A program made the translations under genes and the position numbers. From assembly GCF_014836875.1 (NCBI RefSeq), contig NZ_JACSQC010000004.1, forward strand, positions 62,001 through 126,000: a stretch of DNA of 64,000 nt. Direction: 5' to 3'. The notes below the pieces were generated by a model that was not told the DNA's origin, ran no database searches, and worked only from the letters and a program-made list of their open reading frames with translations. Shown piece by piece: positions 18,923 through 28,500 of this stretch. Source of the stretch: Arthrobacter pullicola. Its GTDB lineage: Bacteria > Actinomycetota > Actinomycetes > Actinomycetales > Micrococcaceae. The number at the start of each line of letters is the position of its first letter. Within the stretch, counting starts at the first letter, position 1.

Positions 18923-21090
18923 TTGCGTTCGCGGAGGAGCCGGCTGGGATCGGCGCCCAAGGCGGCGGCCACGGCAGTACCGCACTCCAGGCCATCGGCG
19001 AAGGCACGGACGGCGTTGAGTCCGGCCGCGGTGGCAGCGCCGCCAATGACGGTGAACGGAATCCCTGCCGCCTCCAGCCCGTGCGCCAGTTCGGTGTTTT
19101 CCACCTGGCCGGCGGCCACGACGACGGCGTCAGCCGGGATGAGCAGGCCGCTGCCGTCCTGGCGGGTCACCAGCAGCCCCCGGTTGGTCAGGCGCCGGCA
19201 GGTGACGCCAGTGAGCATGCGCACCCCCGCGCTGCGCAGCACCTGGAGCGCGGCCCATCTGGTGGAAGGACCGATTCCGGCACCAATCCGGCCGCCCCGG
19301 CGCAGCAGGGTGATCTGTGCTCCGCCGCGGTCCGCGCCGGCGGCACCCGCCAGCTCCCGCGCGAAGCGTTCGGCCGACTGTTTTTCGGTCTCCGGGCGGC
19401 CCGGTTCCGGCTGGAGAAGCAGGTGGGCCAGGTCCACCGCGATCCCTCCTGCGCCCACGACGGCGATGCGGGGTACTGTGCGCAGCGCAGCCGGATCAGC
19501 GAACGCGTCCCGGTAATCCAGGACCGGAAGCTGGCCCTGCCCGGGCAGGGGCACGGTGCGGGGCAATACACCGGTGGCTACCACCACGTGGCTGAACCCG
19601 GCCAGATCGGCAGCCCGGACGCGCACGCCGGTCCGGATCCGGACACCCAGCCGCGGTAGTTCGTGGCTGAAGTACCTGACGTTCTCCAGGAAGTCCGCTT
19701 TGCCCGGCACCTTTCCGGCCAGCAGGAACTGCCCGCCGATGCCCGGCCCCGCCTCGAACAGGACCACTGGCACACCGTGGGAGGCGAGGGTTGCCGCGGC
19801 CTGGAGGCCTGCCGGTCCCGCGCCCGCCACCGCGACGGCGGCGTGTGCAGGAAGGCGTACACCACCGGGGCCTGGCCCGGTCCCGGGCAAGGGTGCCGGC
19901 CCCGCGCCGGGGACAGGACCCTTGCCGGCGGCCTGCACCTCGACGGGGTATGCCGCTTCCCGCCCGGCGCGTGGGTTAACCAGGCAGGAGACCGGTTCTG
20001 TGCCGAGCGACCGGTCGATGCAGGCTTCGTTGCAGGCAATACAGGTGTTCACCAGTTCCGGCCGTCCAGCGGCACTTTTAGCCACAATGCGCGGATCGGC
20101 GAGGAACGGCCGGGCCAGGGACACAAAATCAACCTGCCCGGCGGCCAGGGCGGCGTCCGCCTGGGCCAGGGAATTGATGCGGTTCGAACCGATGACCGGG
20201 ACAGGGCAGGCCTGCGCGGCCAGTGCCGCCCGGATCAGGGCGGCAACTGGAAGCCACTGGCCGTGCGGTACCAGGGCCTGGACAGTGGGGACCCGTGATT
20301 CATGCCAGCCGATTCCGACGTTGAGGGCGTCTGCTCCGGCCGCCGCGAGGGCTGCGGCGAGGCCGCGGTATTCTTCCGGGGAGCTGGAGCCTGGCATCAG
20401 ATCGTCTCCGGAGAGCCGGAATATCACGGGGAGTCCAGGACCGGCGGCGTCACGGACCGCGGCGAGCACCGCCAGGGGAAAGGCCCTGCGCCGGACGGCG
20501 TCCCCGCCCCACTCATCATCGCGCAGGTTGGTGGCCGCCGAGGCAAACTGATTCACCAGGTAGCCCTCGGAACCCATAATCTCCACAGCATCGAAGCCAA
20601 GCTCCCGCGCCAGCCGGGCGGCGCCGGCAAAATCCTCCAGCGTCCGCGCGATCTGCTCTTGGTTCATGGCCGCAGGCATGCTTCGGGAGAAGGCGGACCA
20701 GACGGGGGAGGGGGCCAGCGGCTGCAGGCCGAAGGTGTCTTCAAAGGCATACCGGCCGGCGTGGAAAAGCTGCAGCGCCAGCCGCCCACCGGCGTCGTGC
20801 ACTGCCTCCAGCGCCGCTCCGGCAGCGTCCAGAAATGCGCCGCCACCGCTCACCAGGTAGGTCCTGCCGCCGGAACCTTCCCGGCTGACGGCGGTGCCCC
20901 CGGTGACGATCAGGGCGGCGCCCCCGGCAGCCCGCTCCGCGTAGAACGCGCCCAGCGCCCGGGGATCGGCTTCGAAGTTCAGGTGCATGGACCCCATGAG
21001 TATCCGGTGCGGCAGGTCCAGCGTGCCGATGGAACCCGGGGCGAAGGCAGCCGGAAACATGCGTGCTCCGGGGCGGGGATCAGTAGTCAC
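18904..21090 (-). CDS. 2,4-dienoyl-CoA reductase, FadH type (PlmM/AnsM-like)
   Basis: Iron-sulfur flavoenzyme of 728 residues. An old-yellow-enzyme barrel (about 12-345) is followed by a [4Fe-4S] motif C350-x2-C353-x3-C357-x11-C369, the same spacing as E. coli FadH, then FAD and NAD(P) Rossmann domains (AGAGPAGLQAA near 420, AVVGAGGIAVDLAHL near 550). FadH catalytic residues are recognisable: Y177 in GSEGYLVNQF and H263 in GIGWHESR. An unusual Gly/Pro-rich linker (about 390-410) precedes the FAD domain. GTG start, 9 nt after the upstream dehydrogenase gene. As the third gene of the operon it probably reduces a ring or dienoyl double bond on a CoA thioester; the exact substrate is unknown. Fatty-acid dienoyl-CoA reduction is the alternative. 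Confidence 0.88.
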   Translation of the reverse strand: MTTDPRPGARMFPAAFAPGSIGTLDLPHRILMGSMHLNFEADPRALGAFYAERAAGGAALIVTGGTAVSREGSGGRTYLVSGGGAFLDAAGAALEAVHDAGGRLALQLFHAGRYAFEDTFGLQPLAPSPVWSAFSRSMPAAMNQEQIARTLEDFAGAARLARELGFDAVEIMGSEGYLVNQFASAATNLRDDEWGGDAVRRRAFPLAVLAAVRDAAGPGLPVIFRLSGDDLMPGSSSPEEYRGLAAALAAAGADALNVGIGWHESRVPTVQALVPHGQWLPVAALIRAALAAQACPVPVIGSNRINSLAQADAALAAGQVDFVSLARPFLADPRIVAKSAAGRPELVNTCIACNEACIDRSLGTEPVSCLVNPRAGREAAYPVEVQAAGKGPVPGAGPAPLPGTGPGPGGVRLPAHAAVAVAGAGPAGLQAAATLASHGVPVVLFEAGPGIGGQFLLAGKVPGKADFLENVRYFSHELPRLGVRIRTGVRVRAADLAGFSHVVVATGVLPRTVPLPGQGQLPVLDYRDAFADPAALRTVPRIAVVGAGGIAVDLAHLLLQPEPGRPETEKQSAERFARELAGAAGADRGGAQITLLRRGGRIGAGIGPSTRWAALQVLRSAGVRMLTGVTCRRLTNRGLLVTRQDGSGLLIPADAVVVAAGQVENTELAHGLEAAGIPFTVIGGAATAAGLNAVRAFADGLECGTAVAAALGADPSRLLRERKKAPLP

Positions 21091-21099
21091 GGGTTGCCG

Positions 21100-22284
21100 C
21101 TATCCGCCCGCACCGCCCAGGAGATCCCTGGCAATCACTGCCTTCTGGATCTCGTTGGTGCCTTCTTCGAACCGCTGGGCCCGGGCATCCCGGTAAACAC
21201 GTTCAATCGGCTGGGACTGCCAGTAACCGATGCCGCCATGCACCTGCAGTGCCTTGTCCGTGACCCGGGTCAGCATATCGACGGCGGTCAGCTTCGCCAT
21301 CGAGGACAGTGCAGGGGCCCCAGGGTCGGAATCCTGCCAGGCAGCAGCCGCCGTCAGCGTGAGCGCCCGGGCAGCGGCTATGTCGGCGGCATTTTCGGCC
21401 AGCATAAAGGCGATGGCCTGCCGGGAAGCCAGCGGTTTGCCGAAGGTGGTGCGTTCCAGGGCGTAGGTGACAGCCAGCTGCTGGGCGCGCTGGGCCAGCC
21501 CCACGCAGCTCATGGCCACGGAGATTCGGCTGGGGGTGAGGAATCCGCCCAGCGCCACCAGCAGGCCGTCTCCCTCCGCACCCAGCCGGTTCGCCACCGG
21601 AACCGGTGCGTTGGTGAATGTCAGCGAAGCATGGTCGGTGCCGCGCACTCCCATCGTGTGGGAAGTGTCTTCCACCACGGCCCCCGGCACGGTGCGGTCG
21701 ACCAGCAGCGCCACGGTCCCGTCCCGGCCGGTGCTGCCCTCCAGCCGCGCGAACAGGAGCCAATAGTCGCACCGGACACCAAAGGTGATCAGGTGCTTGC
21801 GGCCCGTGAGGAAATAGGTGTCCCCGTCCCGGCGGACTGTGGAGGAGATGTCCACGCCGGTGCCGTTGCCCGGTTCCGTCAGGGTGAACGCCACCGTCAG
21901 GTCTCCGGCCACGGCCGGGCGGATGACATCCCGGCGCTGGCGCTCGTCCGCGAACGGGTTCATGGCCCGCCAGGTCCCGTTCAGGACATGCACGATCATG
22001 CGGATCGAGGCGTGCGACCGGGAGAAGACTTCCATCAGCCCCATCCACTGCACAAAGCTCAGCCCGGCTCCGCCGAGCTCCCGCGGCGCGGCCAGGGATA
22101 GGAAACCTTCGGTCCGCAGCTGCTTCCACAGCGCGTCCGGCGTGGAACCCGCCGCCTCGATCTCCTCAGCCCAGGCCTCGCCGGGCCCCTCAACCCAGTC
22201 CGTGACCCTCTGGAGCAGGCTCTGGTACTCGGGCTCCGGGACGGAGCTGCCCCTCCCGTCCGCAGTAATGCCGCTGGTCCTCAC
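21100..22284 (-). CDS. Acyl-CoA dehydrogenase (PlmL/AnsL-like)
   Basis: FAD-dependent acyl-CoA dehydrogenase, 394 residues. Seen: the FAD/substrate motif AFTLTEPGNGTGVD (133-146), the dimer-contact ERTTFGKPLASRQAI (277-291), LQVHGGIGY (346-354) and catalytic Glu374 in FEEGTNEIQ. The start overlaps the end of the ligase-fusion gene by four bases, so the two are coupled. A roughly 35-residue N-terminal segment precedes the helical domain. Operon context with an EPSPS-like/ligase fusion and a dienoyl-CoA reductase suggests oxidation of an alicyclic carboxyl-CoA rather than a fatty acyl-CoA; this is an inference. The family call is firm. Confidence 0.9.
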   Translation of the reverse strand: MRTSGITADGRGSSVPEPEYQSLLQRVTDWVEGPGEAWAEEIEAAGSTPDALWKQLRTEGFLSLAAPRELGGAGLSFVQWMGLMEVFSRSHASIRMIVHVLNGTWRAMNPFADERQRRDVIRPAVAGDLTVAFTLTEPGNGTGVDISSTVRRDGDTYFLTGRKHLITFGVRCDYWLLFARLEGSTGRDGTVALLVDRTVPGAVVEDTSHTMGVRGTDHASLTFTNAPVPVANRLGAEGDGLLVALGGFLTPSRISVAMSCVGLAQRAQQLAVTYALERTTFGKPLASRQAIAFMLAENAADIAAARALTLTAAAAWQDSDPGAPALSSMAKLTAVDMLTRVTDKALQVHGGIGYWQSQPIERVYRDARAQRFEEGTNEIQKAVIARDLLGGAGG

Positions 22285-25200
22285 GCCTGGCTCCTGTCCT
22301 CGGCCGCTGGGTTTCCTGCCAGTTCACGCGCCCGTTCGCGCAGCAGGAACTTTTGTACTTTGCCGACGGGATTGCGGGGAATGGCCTGAACCAGTTCAAG
22401 ATGCTCGGGCCAATAGTGCTTCGATACCTGGAAACTGTCCAAGTAGCCGGTGAGTTCGGCAAGGGTCAGGTCCGCTCCGCCGGCGGGCACCACGAAAGCA
22501 CACGCCCGTTCGCCCAGCCGCGGATCGGGCATGGCAGCCAGCGCGACGTCTTCCACTCCAGGGTGGCGGTAGAGCAGCTGCTCAATCTCGGCCACGGGGA
22601 TTTTCTCGCCGCCGCGGTTGATGACATCCCGCACCCGGCCGGTAATGCGCAGGTACCCGGCGTCGTCGAGCGTGGCCAGGTCCCCGGTGCGGTACCAGCC
22701 GTCCTCCGTGAAGGCTTCCTTGGTCAGGTCCGGACGGTCCAGGTAGCCCTCGAACAGGGTGGGGCTCAGGAGTTCGAAGTTGCCCTCCATCCCCGGCGGC
22801 AGCAGCTGCCCCTCGTCGCTGACGATCCTGGCCCGGACTCCGGGGAGCAGCCGCCCATCAGTTCCCCAGACCAGGGCCGGATCGTCACCGGGGGAGGAGA
22901 CAGATCCCAGGCAGGTCTCCGTGGTGCCGAAGGCCCCGCAGACGGCGGTGTCCAGCACCCGGGTGGCGCGCTCCGCCAGGTGCCGCGGAACGGCCGCACC
23001 GGTATTAACGAAGATCCGCAGACTCGCAGGGGCAGCGGCTCCGGCTTCGACTGCCTTGACCAGGTCGGTGAGGAACGGGGTGGCAGCCTGCACGAACGTC
23101 CCCTTCCAGCCCCGGAGCATGGTCAGCGCCCGCTCAGGTTCCCAGACCGCCTGCAGGATCTGCGGCGCGCCCAGCACGAAGGACAGCCACATGCCGTAGA
23201 GGAATCCGGTTTGGTGGGCCAGCGGTGAGGGGATGAAGACGGCATCCGTGCTGTCCAGTTCCAGCTGGTGTGCTTCCATGGCCGCTGCCCGGCTTAGCGT
23301 GCTGTGCCGGTGGAGCACGCCTTTCGGCTCACCGGTGGTTCCGGAGGTGAACAGCAGCTGGGCGGGCGCATCGGGAGCCGGGGCAGCAGCGTCAATCAAC
23401 TCCCGGTCCACCTCGGTCTCGGCCAGTTCCTGCTCCCAGCCATGCCAGATGATGCCCCGCTCGCGGACCGGCAGCGGGGGAGCGGCTGCGCCGATGACCA
23501 CCACATGCCGGACCGCCAGGTCGTAGGCGGGGTCGGTGCCGGTGCCGGCGGCCAGGATGCCGGAGAGTTCCGCGGCATAGTGCCTGCCGCGGAACTCTTC
23601 GGGGACCACAACGACGGCGGCACGGGAGCGGTGGAGGGCAAACGCGACCTCGCGTTCGCGGAAGATCGGCATCAGGGGTGCAGCCACGGCGCCGATCCGC
23701 AGGACCGCCACGGTCAGGAGGACGAACTCGCTCCAGTTCGGCAATTGGAAGGCCACCCGGTCTCCGGGCCGGACCCCCAGGCTGAGCAGCATCGCCGCGA
23801 TCCGGTCTGCTCCGGCGTCCAGCTCCGCCCAGGTCAGGTGTCCGGTATCCCGCGGCCGCCCGTCGACGACGGCGGTATCCGCCGGGCGTTCCTTCGCCCA
23901 CCGGCGGACCCAGTCGGATCCGGTTACGGCGGAGCTTTCCTCGATGCCGTGGGCCGTGAGCTGGGCCGGACGGTGTCTGCGGAGCGCCTGCGGGGTTTTC
24001 CGGCGCAGGACACGCCCCTCCTCGACCTGCATGGACAATCCGAAGGAGTTCATTGCCTGGAGGAACTCCGGATAGGAGATGCGGTAGGCATTCGGGTAGG
24101 TCAGGGTGGACCGGCCCTCCGCTGCCGAGGCCGCGATGGCCAGGGACATCAGTACCCGGTGGTCGTTGAAGGAGGAAAGATCCGCGCCGGCCAGGTGTGC
24201 CGGGCCCCGGACACGCAGTTCATTGCCGGTGATCCGGACGTCCGCGCCCATGGAATTCAGCTGCAGCATCGCGGCGACCCGGTCCGATTCCTTCAGCCGC
24301 ACGTGCCCGACATTGCGGAACACGCTTTCACCGTCGGCGCAGGCCGCCATGACGGACAGGATCGGCAGCATGTCCGGAACAAGGCGGCAGTCGATGTCCG
24401 CCGGTCCCAGGCGAAGGCCGTCGTGCCGGACCCGGACCGCGTCCAGCCCGGCGTCGTAGGTCATCGGCAGGCCCATGTCCGCTGCAATGTCCAGGAAATC
24501 CGCTTCCGGATGGTCACTGCCGTCCGCCGTGACCGACTGCAGCCCGTGCAGCAGCAGATCGGATGGATGCAACGCGGCGGCGGCCAGTCCGAAGGCCGCG
24601 GAGCCTATGTCCGGGGGCATCCTCAGGTCTGTGGGCACGGCCTGCTGCCCCGGCGGGATTTCGAACCTGTGCCAGTCCTCGAGAACCTCGAGCTGCAGCC
24701 CGAACCGGCGCATCATCTGGACCGTCAGTTCCAGGTAGGTTCGTTCGTTCAGCGTTCCGTCCACCACCACGGTGGTTGGTCCCGAGGCGAACGGTGCCAG
24801 CAGCAGAAGCCCGGAAATCCACTGGGAGAGGGTCCCGGCTATGTGTACCTCTCCGCCGGCGGGTGCGTGGGCACGGACCCGGATCGGCGGACAATCGGTG
24901 GGGGAATCGACGTCGAGCCCCATTTGCCGCAGCGCCGCCAGGAGCGGGCCGATGGGCCGGCGCTGGAAGTACTTCTGGCCGGTGACTGTAACGTCCCGGG
25001 ATCCCAGAGCGGCGAGCCCGGCCATGAAGTAGAGGGTGGTGCCGGAGCTGCCGGCCGATATGCTCTCGCCGGCGGGAACGTAGGGGCCTCCGTGGACTAC
25101 GTAGGTCCCGCCGTCAACGTCTATCCGGGTGCCGAGCCGGCGCAGCATTGCCACCGTGTAATGAACATGGCGGGCATCGGTCAGCCCGGTGATGCGGCTG

Positions 25201-25313
25201 GTCCCGGGCGCGAGTGAGGCCAGGATCAACGCCCGGTGGGCGTGGTATTTGGAGTTGGGCACCTGTGCTTCTCCACAGATGCGCTGCTGTGTTCCCAGGA
25301 CCGAAAGATGCAT
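22281..25313 (-). CDS. EPSP-synthase-like / acyl-CoA ligase fusion (PlmJK-like)
   Basis: A 1010-residue two-domain protein. Residues 1 to about 435 are an EPSP-synthase-like domain: K22 and R27, D314, K341-E342 and D384-H385-R386 match catalytic or PEP-site residues of E. coli AroA. Others differ: S23 is Tyr, the N94 position is Ser, the R124 position is not Arg, and K411 is Arg. A basic linker (about 436-460) joins an ANL-type ligase (about 465-1005) with the P-loop FTSGTTGEPKG at 655-665, GWYRTGDLA, and a C-terminal NPVGKVQK lysine. First gene of a three-gene operon. The fusion resembles PlmJK of phoslactomycin biosynthesis (recalled), where it acts on shikimate toward cyclohexanecarboxyl-CoA. 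It is unlikely to be the housekeeping AroA. Domain calls are firm; the substrate is inferred. Confidence 0.88.
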   Translation of the reverse strand: MHLSVLGTQQRICGEAQVPNSKYHAHRALILASLAPGTSRITGLTDARHVHYTVAMLRRLGTRIDVDGGTYVVHGGPYVPAGESISAGSSGTTLYFMAGLAALGSRDVTVTGQKYFQRRPIGPLLAALRQMGLDVDSPTDCPPIRVRAHAPAGGEVHIAGTLSQWISGLLLLAPFASGPTTVVVDGTLNERTYLELTVQMMRRFGLQLEVLEDWHRFEIPPGQQAVPTDLRMPPDIGSAAFGLAAAALHPSDLLLHGLQSVTADGSDHPEADFLDIAADMGLPMTYDAGLDAVRVRHDGLRLGPADIDCRLVPDMLPILSVMAACADGESVFRNVGHVRLKESDRVAAMLQLNSMGADVRITGNELRVRGPAHLAGADLSSFNDHRVLMSLAIAASAAEGRSTLTYPNAYRISYPEFLQAMNSFGLSMQVEEGRVLRRKTPQALRRHRPAQLTAHGIEESSAVTGSDWVRRWAKERPADTAVVDGRPRDTGHLTWAELDAGADRIAAMLLSLGVRPGDRVAFQLPNWSEFVLLTVAVLRIGAVAAPLMPIFREREVAFALHRSRAAVVVVPEEFRGRHYAAELSGILAAGTGTDPAYDLAVRHVVVIGAAAPPLPVRERGIIWHGWEQELAETEVDRELIDAAAPAPDAPAQLLFTSGTTGEPKGVLHRHSTLSRAAAMEAHQLELDSTDAVFIPSPLAHQTGFLYGMWLSFVLGAPQILQAVWEPERALTMLRGWKGTFVQAATPFLTDLVKAVEAGAAAPASLRIFVNTGAAVPRHLAERATRVLDTAVCGAFGTTETCLGSVSSPGDDPALVWGTDGRLLPGVRARIVSDEGQLLPPGMEGNFELLSPTLFEGYLDRPDLTKEAFTEDGWYRTGDLATLDDAGYLRITGRVRDVINRGGEKIPVAEIEQLLYRHPGVEDVALAAMPDPRLGERACAFVVPAGGADLTLAELTGYLDSFQVSKHYWPEHLELVQAIPRNPVGKVQKFLLRERARELAGNPAAEDRSQA

Positions 25314-25556
25314 GGCGTCATAGCCCTTCCACCGGCTGCTGTGCGCGTCCAGGCGGCCACCCCGGAGCCGAGGCTATCAGCTTGGGCAGACCCCCGGAAC
25401 AGGCTGCGCATCCAGTGCCGGCGGGCGTCCCCCATTTTGTTCCGGGCATGGCCCGGGCCGGCTTTGTCCACAGGGTGGGATTGGAGGTCCGCGGACCGAG
25501 CCTGCGCGCCTAGGATGGTGGTCAGGACCGACGGATAGAGGGGAAAGCGGCAGGTC
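25314..25556. promoter_or_regulatory. Divergent intergenic region
   Basis: A 243-nt gap between the minus-strand fusion gene and the plus-strand membrane protein gene, so it must hold promoters for both. Plus strand: TAGGAT (25511-25516) is a possible -10, 40 nt before the ATG, with GAGGGGAAAG as a distant ribosome binding site. Minus strand: no convincing promoter was identified. No ORF is supported. Confidence 0.35.
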
Positions 25557-28500
25557 ATGGGGGAATTCATCTTATTTTTGGCTGTCGCAGCGGCCGGGTT
25601 CACGGTTGGGCGTTTTTCCACGCGGAAGGGCGCAGCCACCAGGAACGGAACCGGGTATGGCCCCAATGTTCCCCATCCCGCACAGATTTTCGAAGAGGGC
25701 TACCAGGCAGGCCTGGTGGATGCGGCCGCCGTCCACCGCAGCACTGCTGCAGCCGGGGCGGGTTACACCATGTCCCAAGGGCTCACCAAGTCTCAGGAGC
25801 ACGCCAGGTCTCAGGGTTATACCCAGCCGCAGGGGTACACCCAACCGCAGGGGTACACCCAACCACAGGGCAACGCCGGTCTTCACCCTGCGCCGCCTCA
25901 GTCAGGCCGGGCACCAGCTCCCGCTCCCGCGGCCTTCGTTTCCCAGCCGCCTGCTCCTCCGGTCTTCGAACGGCCGGCTGCACCGGCTCCCGCTCCGTCC
26001 GTTCCGGCTCCGCGGAATGTGCCTGCTCTGCCGAACGTCACTGCTTCGCGGAATGTGCCGGCTCCGCCGCCAACACGCCCGGCGCAGCCCCACAGCCCCC
26101 GGCCTCCGGAACCGCCCCGGGCCAGGACCGAAGCCGAGCTGGCGGCTGACAAACGGCGCCGGGACCTGCGCAACATCAACATCACCCTGTACTCCGCGAG
26201 CCTGCTGCTCGTGGCGGCGGCTGCGCTGTTTATTGGCATCTCGATCCCCGAAGAGGCACGGTTTGCCGGGATTGTGCTCCTGACTGGGCTGTTCTATTCC
26301 TCCGGTCTGGTGATCCATTCACGCCGGAAGAACCTGCGGCCCGCAGCCGTTGCGTTCACCGGCACCGGACTGGCATTGATACCGGTTGTTGGTCTGGCGC
26401 TCCACAATTTCATCCTCCACGATGCCGCTCTTGCCTGGCTGGTGACCTCACTGCTGGGAACCGCTGCCTTCGCCTACGCCGCTGCCCGGCTGGACAGCCG
26501 GGTTGTCACCTACCTGGCCCTGACTTTCCTGCTGTCTGCGGCGCTCGCCTCCGGGGCAGCGGTCCGCTCGGGAATCGTCTGGTACTTCGTCTTTACCGTT
26601 CTCCTCGCCACGCTGATGAGCCTTGCCGCGGTCCGCAGGCCAGGCTGGCTGAAGAACGTTTATCTCGACGCCTTTGTGCAGGCTCACCGGTACCTCGTCC
26701 CGGCCACCGCTGTGGCTGCTGTCCTGACCTCCCCGGACCTTGGACCGGGCTCCTTGGCTGTCCTGTTCCTGGCCATGGCCGGGTACTACGCCGTGCTGCT
26801 CTGGCAAGGCCCCGCAGCCCAGGTGCTGGTCCACAGCTACGGGGTCCGCGCCGGAGCCACCACCGGACTGGTGGCAGCAGCCCACTACTTCTTCGATTCA
26901 GTACCGGTGACGCTCTTCGCTGCGGCGGCATTGCTCGGTGTGCAGGCCGCAGGGCTCTTCGCCCTGGAGCGCCGGTATGCCGCAGCCGTCTCAACTGCCA
27001 CGCGCCAGGACGTTCCAGGCCGCGGTACTCCGGCAGATGCCCAGGCCGCTGCCGCTGGATCAGCTGCGGGTTTCATCCCACCGGCGGGCACCGGCGGCCC
27101 CGCACCTGCGTCCGGCGGCCCTGCGCCTGCGTCTACGCCCGGCGGCGGAACGTCTGGCGGCCCCGCACCTGCATCCGGCGGCCCCGCATCTGCATCCGCT
27201 GGATTCCGGTCCGCTGACCCAACGGCACCTTTGGCCGGCCGCTGGTTCCTCGCGGACACTGCCACTGTGCTGGGACTGCAGTTCCTGGCAGGCTTCGTTG
27301 CAGCTCTGGTGTTCGGCTACGACCTCCGGAGCGGGAACGGCAATCTGCCGGCCTACGCCGCTTCCGTGATCCTCATACATCTCACGCTCTGCTTTGCCGC
27401 CTGGAAGTTCCGGGGTGCTGCGGAGACCGCCGCAGCCGCTGCCCTGCTGCTCGGTGTCCTTCCCCGCTTCTTGAGCGGGCAGGCCCCGCTGTGGCCGCTG
27501 CTGCTGGTTCTGGGAATGCTCACCGGCTACCTGGCGCTGCGTGCCGTCCGCGCCGCCGGAGAGGAACAGAAATCATTTGTACTGGCGGCGCGCTGGGCGG
27601 GAATCGTGCTGGTCCCGCTCGTCCTCTACACCGTCCTGGAGACACGGGCCTCCGCGGAGGCATGGACCTGGACGCTGGCCGGCGGATTTGCGGCAGCCGC
27701 GGGGAACCAGGCCGTTTCTGCTCTGTTCCGGGCAGCGGCGCGGAAAGAGAAATTCCCGAACGGTGAACTTGCCTTCTCGATTAGTGCCGGCATTGTGCTG
27801 GCACTGTCCCTGCGGCTGGCGGAAGCACCCGCAGCCGTCCTGACCGTGACTGCTCTGTGGGTCCTGGTCAGCGTCAACGTCCTGTCCTCCCTGCTGCGCC
27901 GCCCGGAAGCAGCCGCAGCCGCACCTGCAGCCTTCGGCGCTGCGGCCCTGCTCGGAGCCGGCACTCTGGGGCTGACGGGATATGAACTGCTTACGGCAGC
28001 GGCGCTTGGCTATTGCGCCCTTCAGGTGCTGCGGTTCGCACCGCACTCGGTGCGCGCGTGGTACCTGGCGGCGGGTCAGGTCCTGCTCACACTGCTCACC
28101 GCGCTCGTGGCCGCCGATCTGGGCCTCAGCGTGCATGGAATCTTCATCGCCACAGCGCTTTCGCTGGCAGCACAGCATGTTTTGCGCATCGTGCTCCGCC
28201 GCCGGCTCACAGCTGTAGGCCTGGGAGAGGCGCTGAACCGGGGAACCCTGCTGGCGCAGGCAGTCCTTCCGCTGGCTTACTACGCGCTTCTCGGCATGGA
28301 AGCCGCTGCGGATACCGGAACAGTGCTGCTGCTCATTGCTGCCGGCAGCGCTGTCACCACACAGACAGTCTCGGCCTTCGCGCTCAAACGGACCGCGGCG
28401 CCCGGGCCGGTGCTCATCCGAGGTATAACCGAAGCCGCGGCTCTGGCGCTGCTGCTCATGCTGGGAATCCGCCTGGCCGATGCACCGGGGACGGCGTTGG

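Noticed and set aside
20302-22101. A 599-codon plus-strand frame across the reductase and dehydrogenase genes
   Set aside because: Shadow of two well-supported minus-strand enzymes with intact catalytic motifs.
23304-25217. A 637-codon plus-strand frame opposite the EPSPS-like/ligase fusion
   Set aside because: Antisense shadow; the minus strand carries both catalytic domains.
22281-25313. Fusion gene as the housekeeping aroA
   Set aside because: Several substrate-phosphate residues differ, it is fused to a CoA ligase and lies in a CoA-thioester operon; the true aroA is expected elsewhere.
22281-25313. Fusion created by a sequencing frameshift between two genes
   Set aside because: The frame is continuous through a basic linker without any start-like region or ribosome binding site before the ligase, and fused homologues are known to me (PlmJK).
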